From Hyaloperonospora brassicae (lineage: Eukaryota > Oomycota > Peronosporomycetes > Peronosporales > Peronosporaceae): DNA of 64,000 nt. Location of the stretch: positions 186,001 through 250,000 of the forward strand of contig CANTFL010000234.1 of the NCBI GenBank assembly GCA_947650285.1, given 5' to 3'. Made by a program: the position numbers and the translations under genes. Below the pieces are notes generated by a model that saw only the letters and a list, made by a program, of their open reading frames with translations, ran no database searches and had not been told where the DNA came from. Positions 41,055 to 52,630 of this stretch are shown in pieces. How positions within the stretch are numbered: the first letter of the stretch is position 1; every line of letters starts with the position of its first letter.

Positions 41055-42872
41055 TGTGGTGAAGTCGGTCTCACAAAATGACTTTAGTGAGTGTCGATCT
41101 TCCACTTGCCCAGACTTGCCGACTCACGGAGGGGGTACTCCGATCCGTGCCTTGCTGTATAACCTTGTGCTCACCTTGTGTACCCGTCGGTTGGGCTGGC
41201 TTGAGCTCTTCGTAATGGCCTTGGGAGATGTCGATCTTGCTGAGGGTTTGGGGTTGAGCGTTCGCTTCCGGTGCGGAAATCTTCACACCACGAACGGGGT
41301 TCTGCGATCCTGATCTTGAGTCGCGGCGATCTCTATTTGGAGATGTCGCGATCTCGATCTTGAATCACACCGATCTCGATTTGTCTTCGGGATCGGGGTC
41401 TTTGCTGTGCGGAAATCTTCACTCAGCAAATAGTTGTCTTGCGTCGATCTTGCGTTGGGATCGGTCCGATCTAGTCTTGGGATCGGCCGATCTTGCCGGA
41501 AGTGCGCAATGTGGGTGGATCGGTTGCTTGTTTCGCCAAAATGAAACGTGCCGATCTGTCCGGTAGATCGCTTCGATCGTGCTAGTTCTTGTCTTGAACT
41601 CCTTGTCCAGATCTTCTGAGCACTTGAGCCGCCTCGCGATCTTGTAACCAAAATACTTTTCCTTTACCGTTGTTTGCTGCTACCCTAGCAGTTTGAGTTG
41701 AGTTGAGTTACCTTAACCCCACCTTGGCCAAACAATCCAAGGTGAGTACACGAAACACGGCGCGTGCGACGTCTCTTGATCGACGGGATGCCATAAACCC
41801 TGCCCGGAAGAGAAGTCTGCGACGTGCTTTATATGTAAAAACGGTAACTGTTTTATTATCCAACCAAATTAATAGCCATCCTATCCTTAAGCCTATTCCA
41901 AACTGTAGGTCACTCTCCGAACCGATATCACCTTTAAGCTTGACCGCCCCCTTGAACACGTGTCGAAATCCCGTGACATGTGCTCCAAAGATAGCGCCAA
42001 TACTCCCGATATCGTACCTAGACATCAAAAAGGGAGCAAATTCCAAATGCGGTACCTAATACCCAATTTTGGTACCGAAAAGTCCAAAATAGTATCCAAA
42101 ATGCCGAATGTGTCTAAATCCATTTTGCGACGTCAATTCGACCGGCTTCCACTGGCTCTTTCGGTCTGAACTTTTGCGACATCCTTCATGGACCTTCAAC
42201 AAGCATGTATATCACAATCCAATAGCTCCATCATCGATATATCCATAATCAGCAGGGAACATGACCGATCTGAGGTCCAATTCGAGATTGTTGAAGACCG
42301 ACACAGTACAATCCGGCCCTATATGTTCTTCCGTTCGTTGTGCATGGTCCGATACCATCCTCACGGGTTCGTCTGCTTAATGGGACCATCCGCAGTTCTT
42401 ACAACGGTCCCACGGGCTCCCACAAACAACCACACTTCGAGATCGGTCCATAATTAACCTAAATCAGTACTCCCATTGGAGATCGGTGATGTGTATCTTC
42501 GATCACCTGGATGCTACAACTTTGTCACAGAGTCACGTCGCATCGCTTGGTCTCAGAAGTACCTTTCTCAGTTCAGATCGGTCTTCTGGTTCAATCTAGT
42601 CCCTCGTCCCAGATCGCACCGTGAAAATCATCTATGTCTGCGACTCGTCCCAGATTGTTCCAAGAAAATCACCCCTTTCTGCGCCTCGTCTCAGACCGTT
42701 CCACGTCCATCCTTCGGCCGACCGTTGGATCGGTCCGTCGATCTCCGTGGGATCACCTTCCGTCTCTCATCGGATCGCCAGATCACTTGGTGCCATTTTT
42801 CACCAGTACGTGGCGCCTCAATTAGATGGCCACCGATCCATATCATAAATTTTAATTAATGAATTTGCCACA
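41055..42872 (-). repeat. Gypsy element 3 3' LTR (type II)
   Basis: 1,818 bp, TGTGGTGAAGTC to AATTTGCCACA. Differs from type I in the ACCTTAACCCCACCTTGGCC segment and at the gene-proximal end. Left flank GACA (41051-41054) should recur beyond the window at the far end of the 5' LTR. Confidence 0.9.
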
Positions 42873-43765
42873 ACCGCCCCCTGTACTGAAATCCGTTTGG
42901 GCAGCAAAAGGCTTCAGTCCAGTAACTCATCAACTTCGTTCCAAGCACTCAAGTCCATCCCATGACCTCCCCGACGCGCCTTTCCACTTCGCCAGTACCC
43001 TCGGAGTGTTCTACCGCACTTTTGTCGCCGGATCGCGCTCTATCACCTAGACCGCCAGATCCCGGGAGGTATACTCCAATAGTCCCAGATCGACCTGGGT
43101 CTCCAAGTGATATTGGTCCGGCCGAATAGACACATTTCTCCAGGGGATCACCAGATCGACTACCCACCGGGCCTTCGTCTCCTGCCCACGATCTGTCGTA
43201 CAGAGCGCCAGATCACGGGAGGTATAATCGAATAGTCCCAGATCGATCCATATCTCCACATTTCCCTACAGACGACCGGATCGACAGCCTGAGTTCAGCC
43301 CATCCCATTCTTCACCAGATCGATAGTTATATGGGCTCCACTAATATCTCTATTCAATCGACCTGGATCGCCAGATCATCAGTCTCGGCTTAGATCGCTA
43401 TTCGTTTGAACAAGATCGTTAGATCATTCTGCTTTACCTGAATCGCCGGTCTTAGTAGAATTCAAAAATGATAGTACATCAGATTTCATTATCATCTTTC
43501 GTCACATCTTTTATCGTTGTATCACCATGCCAAATCAATCTCGCTCTCCATCAACTAGTTGGTAATTCAGTTCCATACTCATATACGAACAGCCCATTCC
43601 TCTGGCATGTACTACCTCCAAGTACACCCTTCAAACCCATTCCACCAGCATATGCTACCTCCTAGCACACCCGTCCACCGATATCCTCCGCCACATACAG
43701 CCTCCCGGTATTTGCTTTCACCGCCTTACAGCCATATGCAACCTCCTTGCATACTTCTACCAAAC
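42873..43765 (+). pseudogene. Element 3 remnant of the antisense gene and repeat-rich spacer
   Basis: Starts with the polypurine tract (minus strand), then the antisense frame is recognisable: LPQPPPVLKSVWAAKG, equivalent to the region upstream of the antisense ATG, then SP/DR-rich pieces up to about 43450. The coiled coil and conserved C-terminus are missing. 43600-43780 holds several copies of a CATATGCTACCTCCTAGCA-like unit. Confidence 0.7.
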
Positions 43766-45402
43766 CTAACCTCCATTTCGGTGTTCGACCCTTGATGCAG
43801 CTTCTTCTAAGTGCCTCACCTTAAATCGATTCCGGCTTGCTCGACCACGGTCATATTCTTGCAACAAATACACGCAATTTACATCTGCCTCGTCTATCCA
43901 TGTCGGATCGCTAGAGCCTTTCCAACACCTCCCGACCGGACAGTGTACTCGTCCAACCCGTGTTTTTCGGCCAGATCGCGCGTCTTCTGTTCTTTTCACT
44001 TCGACCGTATCATCCTCTCGACATCCTTCCCAGCTATCGTCCGGCCACAATACCTTATCAAAGCCCACTCGATCAATCTCGTATACCGTCAAACAGATTA
44101 TTGGCCGATCTTGAAACATCTTGACCTGCTTCAACTTCGAAACATGAACCATCGAGAACAACCTGTATGGTTTACCATCAATATCCAGTCGTACGATATG
44201 ATCTACATATTTGACGGCCTCATGAAACGGTCCGTGCCACGTATGGGCTAAACTTGGTGCATATTCCTCCTTGAATCGATAGAGATAAAGCCGCAACTCC
44301 TCCTTACGACTTATGTGCAGTGGATTACGATCCGCATTATAGCGGTCGATCCCCGCCGTATCGGTCTCTGCGGTCATCACGGTGGACTGTCCATGCTCTT
44401 CACTGTATCCCATATCGGTCTCTTTTTTATGGTGATGACTGAATTCTTTTCTGTCAGGATCAACATCACTAGAATTTCCCCACTTGATCGCCTTTGCCCC
44501 CTCCTCGATCTTCAAGTTAGCAAATCGGTCGGGTTCCACAGCGTCACAGCTCATAGCCTTGGTGGCATTTTTCACAGCAGGAGACAGCATATCACCAATC
44601 ACTCCAGGTAAGTCATTGTAAGTCCCTGGCATAGCTGCGTCTCCAAGCTGCCGATTGTCTCGTCCTTGTAACACACAATCACGACTCGACATTCCGCCTG
44701 ACTGACGTCTGGAATCTCCATGCACCGTATCACTATCGTCAGGGTCTCCGTCTTTGGTCGCGCTATCTTCACATACCGATCGTTTCAATCCGATCGACGC
44801 TTGATCGATCTCCGTCTTGACCTGCGCCGGCGATCTCGCACCCTCGTTTCCCTTCGACAATCTCACGGTCGCAATCATTTAGAGTCCTCTAACCAGTTGG
44901 GAATGCTCTTCTTGCGACTCACCATCCTTGAATCCGATCCCGTCTGCCTGACAGCTGGACCGTTCTTGTAACAGATCAGCTACCTCAGACTCGGTGTCTT
45001 CGTTCGTAATCTCCCTTGTAGCGTCAATCTCTTGCTTCGTTCGGTCTTGTATCCACTCGACTCTTTTATCGTCGCATGCCGATTTTGTCCATCCAATCGA
45101 CGCTTGATCGATCTCCACCTTTCCCTGCGCCGGCGATCTCGCACCCTCGTTTCCCTTCGACAATTTCACGGTCGCAATCATTTCGAGTCCTCTAACCAGT
45201 TGGGAATGCTCTTCTTGCGACTCACCATCCTTGAACCCGATCCCGTCTGCCTGACAGCTGGACCGTTCTTGTAACAGATCAGCTACCTCATACTCGGTGT
45301 CTTCATTCGTAATCTCCCTTGTAGCGTCAATCTCTTGCTTCGGTCGGTCTTGTATCCACTCGACGCTTTTAATCTTCTTTTTAGTATCCATCGCTGAAGG
45401 TA
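43766..45402 (-). pseudogene. Element 3 fused polyprotein, C-terminal part
   Basis: Continues in frame from the ORF at 60063-61590 across the site of element 2. First part 45402-44879 starts IPSAMDTKKKIKSVEW and consists of about two copies of a 101-codon repeat (period 303 bp), ending at TAA 44879 where the other copy has a Glu codon. Second part 44878-43766 (370 codons) joins a third partial repeat to unmatched sequence, then to pol end sequence: WHGPFHEAVKYVDHIVRLD, YRLFSMVHVSKLKQVKMF, and a chromodomain-like block ending DPTWIDEADVNCVYLLQEYD. RT and integrase catalytic domains are absent. Confidence 0.8.
44793..45391 (-). repeat. 303-bp in-frame tandem duplication in element 3
   Basis: Identical markers recur at 303-bp spacing (AGTCCTCTAACCAGTTGGG at 44883 and 45186; GCGCCGGCGATCTCGCACCC near 44825 and 45128). 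303 bp is 101 codons, so the frame is kept. The copies differ at only a few positions. Confidence 0.85.
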
Positions 45403-45406
45403 TATT
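45403..45406. repeat. Target-site duplication TATT, left (element 2)
   Basis: TATT before the element 2 LTR, matched at 60063-60066. Confidence 0.85.
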
Positions 45407-47269
45407 TGTGGTAAAGTCGATCTCACAAAATGGCTTTAGTGAGTGTCAATCTTCCACTTGCCCAGACTTGCCGACTCACGGAGGGGGTACTCCGATCCGT
45501 GCCTTGCTGAATAACCTTGTGCTCACCTTGTGTACCCGTCGGTTGGGCTGGCTTGAGCTCTTCGTAACGGCCTTGGGAGATGTCGATCTCGCTGAGGGTT
45601 TGGGGATGAGCGTTCGCTTCCGGTGCGGAAATCTTCACACCACGAACGGGGTTCTGCGATCTTGATCTTGAGTCGCGGCAGTCACTCTTGGGCGATGTCG
45701 CGATCCCGATCTTGAATCACACCGATCTCGATTTGTCTTCGGGATCGGGGTCTTCGCTGTGCGGAAATCTTCACTCAGCAAATAGTTGTCTTGCGTCGAT
45801 CTTGCGTTGGGATCGGTCCGATCTAGTCTCGGGATCGGCCGATCTTGCCGGAAGTGCGCAATATGGGTGGATCGGTTGCTTGTTTCGCCAAAATGAAACG
45901 TGCCGATCTGCCCTGTAGATCGCTTCGGTCTTGCTCGGTCTTGTCTTGAACTCCTTGTCCAGATCTTCTGACCACTTGAGCTGCCTCGCGATCTTGTAAC
46001 CAATGTCCTTTTCCTTTTCCTGATGTTGCTGCTACCCTAGCAGTTGAGTTAAGTGTGAGTACTTGATCGATCCGGGCCAAATATCCCGAGATCGCTCTTC
46101 TCGATCTTGGCCAACAATCCAAGATCGGTCTTCTGTGTCCTTGTAACACGCGCGCCTTGACCCGCCGGGGAAGCCAAATCAATCTTGCCCGGAGAAGAGG
46201 GGAGGGGAACGTGCGTCGTGAGCAGAAGAAGTAGAGTTCAAGTCTGTTTATTAACCAACCAAATTAATATCCGACCTATCATTAAGCCTATTCCCAACCG
46301 TAGGTCACTGTCCAAGTCGATATCACCTTTAAGCTTGACCGCCCCCTTGAACACGTGTCGAAATTTCGTGACCTGTGCTCCAAAGATAGCGCCAATACTC
46401 CCGATATCGTACCTAGACACCAGAAAGGGAGCAAATTCCAAATACGGTACCTAATACCCAATTTTGGTACCGAAAGGTCCAAAATAGTATCCAAATGCCG
46501 AATGTGTCTGAATCCATTTTGCGACGTCAATTCAACCGGCTTCCACTGGCTCTTTCGGTCTGAACTTTTGCGACATCACTCATGGACCTTCAACAAGCAT
46601 GTATATCACAATCCAATAGCTCCATCATCGATATATCCATAATCAGCAGGGAACATGACCGATCTGATGCCCAATTCGAGATCGAGTAGGCTCGACACAG
46701 TGCGATCCGGCCCTATGTGTCGTTTCCGTTCATTGTGTGTACTCCAATACCATTCCCAAGGGTCTATCTGCTCAATGGGACCATCCATAGTTCTTACAAC
46801 GGTCCCACGGACTCCCACAAACATCCACAATTCCAGATCGGTCCATAATTAACCTAAATCAGTACTTCTTTTGGGAGCCCGGTATAGAATGTCACCGATC
46901 TAATAGACTTCAACACCGTTGTCACAGAGTCACTTCGCATCGTCTGGTCCCAGATGCACCTTTCCAGAGTAATTCTGCTTCAGATCATCCGTTTAGTACA
47001 ATCCAGTCCCTTGTCCCAGATCGCACCGTTACAATCATTCCTTGTCCCAGATCGCAGCATGGGAATCATCCCTTTTCACGCCCCGTCTCAGATCGTTCCA
47101 TACCCGTCAATCTGACGACAGTTGGATCGTATCGTCTTTCTCCGTCGGGATCGCCTCCCATCTCTCATTGGATCGCCAGGTCCCGTGGTCTAATTCTCCA
47201 CCAGTAAGTGGCGCCTCAAATATGTGGTCATCGATCCTCGTAGAAAATTTGATTAGGGACTTTGCCACA
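45407..47269 (-). repeat. Gypsy element 2 3' LTR
   Basis: 1,863 bp, type I. Differences from the 5' LTR that I noted include TGTGGTAAAG at the very edge, CTGAATAACC, GGGGATGAGCG and GATCCCGATC. Confidence 0.93.
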
Positions 47270-47279
47270 ACCGCCCCCT
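47270..47279 (-). other. Polypurine tract of Gypsy element 2
   Basis: AGGGGGCGGT on the minus strand directly before the 3' LTR. Confidence 0.8.
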
Positions 47280-47357
47280 GCACTGAAGTCCATTGTACAG
47301 CAATTGACCTCAGTGCAGTCACTCATCAACTTTGCTCCAACCACTCAAGTCCATCTG

Positions 47358-50105
47358 ATGGTCCCTCCGAAGCATCTCCCCACCTCGCCGATCTCGTCGG
47401 AAGGCTCCACCGTGTTCCTGTCTCCGGATCGCGACCCGTCACCTGGATCGCCGGATCGCGGATGGTATGCTCCCATCGTCCCTGATCGACATGCGTCCCC
47501 CAGTAGTCTACATTCGGCCGGATCGCCAGTGATCGCCACGAGATCGCCAGATCGACAGCCGACCAGACCCTCGTCTCCAACCCAAGACTTACCGTCTGGA
47601 TCGCAGGATCGACGTGAGTCTTTAAGTGATTCCCGTTCGGTCGGATCGCCTTCGATCATCACGGACTCACCAGATCGTTCGTTTGAACCTTCCTCACTTC
47701 CCGTACCTCCGGCGACTCTGGGTGTATTTAGATCCGACGCCCTGGCCATTAGTGAGTCTCGGACAGAGTCTGCTCCAGCTGCGGACGTTACCGGCCGCGT
47801 TCCAAGAGTTTCTGCCGACGACGTTCGTGTAACGTTGGCTACGATCTCTTATTTATGGGATCGCGAGGCCACCTTCCGCAGCCAAGCCGACACCATTCAT
47901 GAGCTTCAGCATTTATACCGAGATGCGGTCGCCCGGGGGGATCGTTTGGACGAAGAAATTGATTCTCTGCATGAACTGGTCGCCCCCTTCGTCTCCTTCG
48001 TCCAGCGTCGGTACGATTGGATGCAGGGCCGCTACGTCGACGCAGTACATTCTTTAAGCGACTGTAAACGAGCTCTGCAGACACATCGCGATCAATCGGA
48101 GGAGGTTCGTCGACTACGCGCTTTGTTACGTGCCAACGAGGAGGATCAAGGCAGCTTGGAACGACAGGTGAACGCTTTGAGGACTCAAATGCACTCGCTC
48201 CAAGCTGAGCAAAATTCTCTCCGACGGCAGCGTGACCAGCTGACCTCCGACAGGTCTTTCCTTCACATCGATGTTCTGCACTTGAAGGAGGAATTGGCTC
48301 GATCTCAGGCGGAGATCGCAGAGGGACTGGCTTCGATCAGCGATCTCATACAACAAGTGGATGGCTTGACTCCTCTGGAGGGTCAGTTGGCACTTTCGCG
48401 GCTGGAAAACGCCAACCTCCGTCGTCAGCTTGCGGAACACCTCACGGTACACGACCAGCTACAGGTGGCGGAACACGATCGGGATCGGGCCATAGCCGAG
48501 CACCGAGCGCTGCTCGACACACTGAACAGTGCCATCCTCGGGTCCCAATCCTCTACATTGACCATTCGACCGACGCCTACGAGTGCTACTCAGGCCAGAT
48601 CGCCACCCGCTTCCACTACCCAGAGATCAGGATCGCTCGCCCGTAGGTCTAGATCGAGATCGTCTGGCCCGCCTGCCAAGCGTCGGCGTGTTCAACTGAG
48701 GTCACGATCCCGAGATTCTTCTACCTCCCGTGTGGCATCCCGGCTATTGTCGTTGAACCCTTCAACACCTTCCAAGAAACTTCCCAGATCGGATCCACCC
48801 GAACTTTCATCCGATTCCTCTTCTTCCCCGCCTTCGTCCACGACTTCTGGGGCGGGATCGGGAAGTGGGGAACTGACCGGGTCGGACTCCAGCTCGGACG
48901 ATTTAACTCGTTCTGTATTGTCCCACTCGAGATCGGCCGCTCGTCGTCAACCTAGATCGGCTGCCCGATCTTCAATTCCGGACCCCTCTCCGGCTGCTCA
49001 GGTTGCTCCTGCTTCTTCCGCAACTACTATGTTGGCTAAGACACTATCGCGGTCGCCTTCTCCAGCCTCTCCGGAGCCTCGTTATCTTTCGTACCCGTCC
49101 ACTCCGGTCGCGGCTGTTCCCGCAGTTGAAATTCAAGATGATGGTTACGTGGAAGATGTGGAGGCGTCGCCGACAAAGGAGACACACAGAGAGACTGGAT
49201 CCGTTAGTCCGCCTCCGGAGTCCACTGCGCTTTCGGATCGCCATTTGTCCGACAGCGATAACAGCATCATCCTTCCGACGCGACCAGTGGCCAACAGAAT
49301 CATTTCTTCCGTTGATTTCGATAACCTTCCGCCACTCCAGCAGCCACGGGATCGGTGGATCCCCAACTATCTGGCGCCTTCCCGACGGGTGGCGTCCGAG
49401 ATCGCTCCGTGGTCAGTTTCGCGCATCGCGGTGATTTGTGTGCGTACCATGACCATTGAGCTCCTGTTTCACCACTACTCCAAGCCCAGGAATTTTCTGT
49501 TCCCTTTCCACAATCATGGGAGAGCCCCGCCTACGGGGACTTGGGCTTCTGGGCTGATCTCACGGCAACACATCGAGGCTCTTTACGCCACCGCCCCTTG
49601 GGATAATATCGTGGTCCCCGTGAACCCGATATCGTTCACCATGACTGGATGGTACAGCGACATGAGCCATCGCTACCTGGAGCTCGAGTCCACTCATCGC
49701 CAAGCTCTGTGGGAGTCTACTCATGCTTTCCCGATCTCCCAGGCCCAACGACGATCCGGCCGGTTCATGCAAACATTCTGGCGTCAACGAAAGCAACGCC
49801 GATCCCGTTTTGGAGCACGTTGGAAGAACTTCTTGAAGATGATACTCAACGGCATGATCGCTGGCCACTGCGATCTCGACATCTTGTTGGATCCCTTCTT
49901 CCTCCACTATCCGCGCCCACATGAAGAACGAGTTTGGTATCCAGGGTTAGGACACTCTGACGACCCCGCCGACTTGTTGGAGGCATTGGATATGGCGGAC
50001 CAAGAGGATCCTTGGCGCAATCAGTTCCGTAACGCCTATTGGGATCACCCCGGATCGCAGATCCCTCGTCTACAGGACAAGTTCAAGCCTGCTCCATCAT
50101 CTTAG
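47358..50105 (+). CDS. Antisense gene of Gypsy element 2, 915-aa coiled-coil protein
   Basis: Second complete copy of the antisense gene; ATG at 47358 corresponds exactly to 12840 in element 1. Same architecture: SPDR-rich N-terminus, coiled coil, RS/NLS-like patch PPAKRRRVQ, acidic Ser-rich part, and a conserved C-terminus ending DKFKPAPSS. By my comparison it differs from the element 1 copy by about 11 replacement and about 12 silent changes and no indels. With about three times as many replacement sites, this suggests constraint on the protein, though the counts are small. It faces pol with a spacer of about 255 bp. Confidence 0.8.
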   Translation: MVPPKHLPTSPISSEGSTVFLSPDRDPSPGSPDRGWYAPIVPDRHASPSSLHSAGSPVIATRSPDRQPTRPSSPTQDLPSGSQDRRESLSDSRSVGSPSIITDSPDRSFEPSSLPVPPATLGVFRSDALAISESRTESAPAADVTGRVPRVSADDVRVTLATISYLWDREATFRSQADTIHELQHLYRDAVARGDRLDEEIDSLHELVAPFVSFVQRRYDWMQGRYVDAVHSLSDCKRALQTHRDQSEEVRRLRALLRANEEDQGSLERQVNALRTQMHSLQAEQNSLRRQRDQLTSDRSFLHIDVLHLKEELARSQAEIAEGLASISDLIQQVDGLTPLEGQLALSRLENANLRRQLAEHLTVHDQLQVAEHDRDRAIAEHRALLDTLNSAILGSQSSTLTIRPTPTSATQARSPPASTTQRSGSLARRSRSRSSGPPAKRRRVQLRSRSRDSSTSRVASRLLSLNPSTPSKKLPRSDPPELSSDSSSSPPSSTTSGAGSGSGELTGSDSSSDDLTRSVLSHSRSAARRQPRSAARSSIPDPSPAAQVAPASSATTMLAKTLSRSPSPASPEPRYLSYPSTPVAAVPAVEIQDDGYVEDVEASPTKETHRETGSVSPPPESTALSDRHLSDSDNSIILPTRPVANRIISSVDFDNLPPLQQPRDRWIPNYLAPSRRVASEIAPWSVSRIAVICVRTMTIELLFHHYSKPRNFLFPFHNHGRAPPTGTWASGLISRQHIEALYATAPWDNIVVPVNPISFTMTGWYSDMSHRYLELESTHRQALWESTHAFPISQAQRRSGRFMQTFWRQRKQRRSRFGARWKNFLKMILNGMIAGHCDLDILLDPFFLHYPRPHEERVWYPGLGHSDDPADLLEALDMADQEDPWRNQFRNAYWDHPGSQIPRLQDKFKPAPSS

Positions 50106-50362
50106 TCCAAGATCGGTGTCCAAGCCCGATCGTCTTTCATACTCGTGTAAGTCATTCAATCATCTTCTGTTTGCTACTTCATTCTTTGTAACTTCCACGA
50201 CCTCGATCCTTCTCGCTCCGCATCATTCCGTAGGGTAATTCACTTGACTATCTCCATATTCACACACAAAAAAAAAACCACCCTCCACCAGCATATGCTA
50301 CCGTCTAGCACATCTTTCAACCCTTCCATCCGCCTTTACCGCCTCCCAGCATATCCAGATCG

Positions 50363-50659
50363 TTAAGGTTCGTCCGACTTGCCTTCGTGAGACTGCATTG
50401 CTTCAAAACGGTTTCGACTCACTCGGTTCCGTTCAAACTCTTGCAAGATCGCCCCACAACTCAGATCGGCCTCATCCACCCAGCTTAAATCGGGATGTCC
50501 CTTCCACTTCACCAGAAACTGTCGGTGTACTCGCCCGTAACGGGTTTTCCTACCAGATCGCACGTCCAATATTTCTTCTACTTCGTATTCTCCCTCTTCG
50601 AGATCGCTCTCCCAACTGTCTTCTGGCAGCAAAGCTTCATCAAAGTCCAAACGATCTGC
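50363..50659 (-). pseudogene. Gypsy element 2 chromodomain, cut off by a stop
   Basis: The last 99 codons of pol, downstream of the TAA at 50660-50662 that replaces the Glu codon of LTIDEADR in element 1. The chromodomain residues HRQFLVKWKGHPDLSWVDEA are intact. It would be made only by readthrough. Confidence 0.85.
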
Positions 50660-52630
50660 TTAATCTATTGTCAGCTGATCCTTCGGCCGTTCAGGGAACA
50701 TTTTTACCTTCTTCAGCTTCGATAAATGTACAATCGGAAATAGCCGATACGGGGTCCCAGCGATCTCCAGTTTCACAGCGTGCTCTCCACATATGTCTGC
50801 AACTCGGAATGGCCCATGCCACATGTGCGCTAGCTTCTTCGCATATCCTTCTTTAACTCGATCCAGGTATAGCCAAACTTGCGTTCCCACTTCGATCTCG
50901 TGTTGTTCTACGTTTTCGTTATGGCGATCTGCCCTCTCGTGGATCGCAAGTCGTAGTTGATCATTCACCGCTGATCGAGCTCGCTGGTATTGTCTTTGAA
51001 TACTATATCTCCACCGCTTTGGATCGCGATCTCTCGTCCTCGTGTTTCCCACTGATAACGTAGCTTCCAACGTTGATCGCGGGTCCCATCCATGAATCAG
51101 ATAGAATGGGGTGTCCCCTCGAACTCGATCTTGAGCGGTGTTGATGGCAAATGTAAGCCGCTCAGCATACTCATCCCAGTCTCGTTGGTCAACTTCAGCC
51201 ACGTACATCTTGAGCGAATGCGTCAAGGTTTGCACCATTCGCTCGGCTGTTCCATTTGCTTGGGGCCTGTAAGCCATGGTAGCACGCTGTTTTTGTCCAA
51301 CGATCCGGCTGAAGGCTCGAAAGAAGTCGGACATAAATCCCGGTTCTCGATCGTGCCTGATAGCCTCGCTAGCCCCGAAGCGTCGAAACACACATTCTTC
51401 ATAATTTTCCGCTATTGTTTGTGCCGTCCGTGAAGAGCTAGCCTTTGCAATTACATATCCTGAGAAGAGGTCCACCCAAATGAGCAGTTCGGTGTTCCCT
51501 TTGATGGACTTGGGCAACGACGGTATATGATCCATTGCAATGATCTGGAATGGATAGGATGCGTGTAGATTCCCCGGGGATCTCCCATGAATCATCGGGC
51601 TTCCTTTTCCGGTTTCACAGTCGATACATTCGCCCACATATCGTTGAACGCTCCGGTACAGTCCTCTCCAATGGAATCGCGATCTAATCTTCTGATAGGT
51701 TCGGCCGATACCCTGGTGGCCTCCTTCTAGACTCGTATGATAGTGGTGCAAGAAGTCTTGTTGCAACGTCTCAGGGATCACCAACCGCATCAAACCATCA
51801 CGATCTTCTGACTTTCTTTTCGCCGAGGGGCAGAAAAATAGCAGATCGTTCTCACCGATCTCGTACTCCGGCGCTAGCTTTGCGCATACCTTCACTGCTC
51901 CCGCGTCCAAGTTTGACACATCGCCACTTAGATACTTCTTGAGATTAACAATCCAACGCTCTTCATCTTGAGCTTGGACAATCCGTTGAATCCTAATTCG
52001 CTGCACTATCTCTCCCTGTATCACTTCAGGTTCATGACGTATCCTCTCGGCCGATCTCGTGATTGCAGTTACCCGAGCCAGCTGACCATCTTGCTTGGGC
52101 TTCAACAATTCGTCGAGACGGTTCAGTGTCATCAGATATTGCCGATCTTCTTCAGCTACAATTGTTCTTCCTTTTTCGTTCTGCAACGCTGTGCTGGCTA
52201 GTCGATCTGCGCTCTGATTCCACTCTCGCTTCATATGTAGAAACTCGTGACTAGGCCATGACCGCAGCTTCTCCAACGCTTTGTGTCTCAGAAGCTGAAG
52301 GCCCGGTGCCTTGCAGTCGATCTCACCGCGCATCTGTCGAATCACCAAATTAGAATCTCCACACAGAATTACTCGCCCCCTTTCCAGATCGGCGAGTAAC
52401 TCAAAGCAAAATAGCAAGCCATTATACTCCGCTTCATTCACAGTCAAATCGTGAGCATATCTAGATTCTGCCGCCACAATCGTCCACTCGGGTAACTTCC
52501 ATACCACAGCACTGTACGACCCTCCTTTCTTTTTGATCCTAGCCGATCCGTCGAAACTGGCCACCAACAACTCTTCATCCGTTTCCACCGTTGGAGGAGG
52601 CATCGATACTTTGAGTCGGCAGTCTTTTCG
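50660..52630 (-). pseudogene. pol: Gypsy element 2 pol, aRNase H and integrase part
   Basis: In the frame reached after the 1-bp deletion near 52630. Carries the archaeal-type RNase H with its Asp (ASFDGSARIKKK), Glu (VNEAEYNG), Asp (LCGDSNLV) and Asp (NQSADRLAS), then the HHCC finger and DDE core of integrase (AMDHIPSLPKS, RHDREPGFMS, QANGTAERMVQ). Frame upstream of the deletion (to 52867) is a shadow. Ends at the TAA before the chromodomain. Nearly identical to pol residues about 655-1310 of element 1. Confidence 0.9.

Noticed and set aside
42188..42457. Identical 89-codon frames at 37789-38058 and 42188-42457 as a conserved gene
   Set aside because: The identity reflects a shared LTR segment. 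The frame is not kept in type I LTRs.
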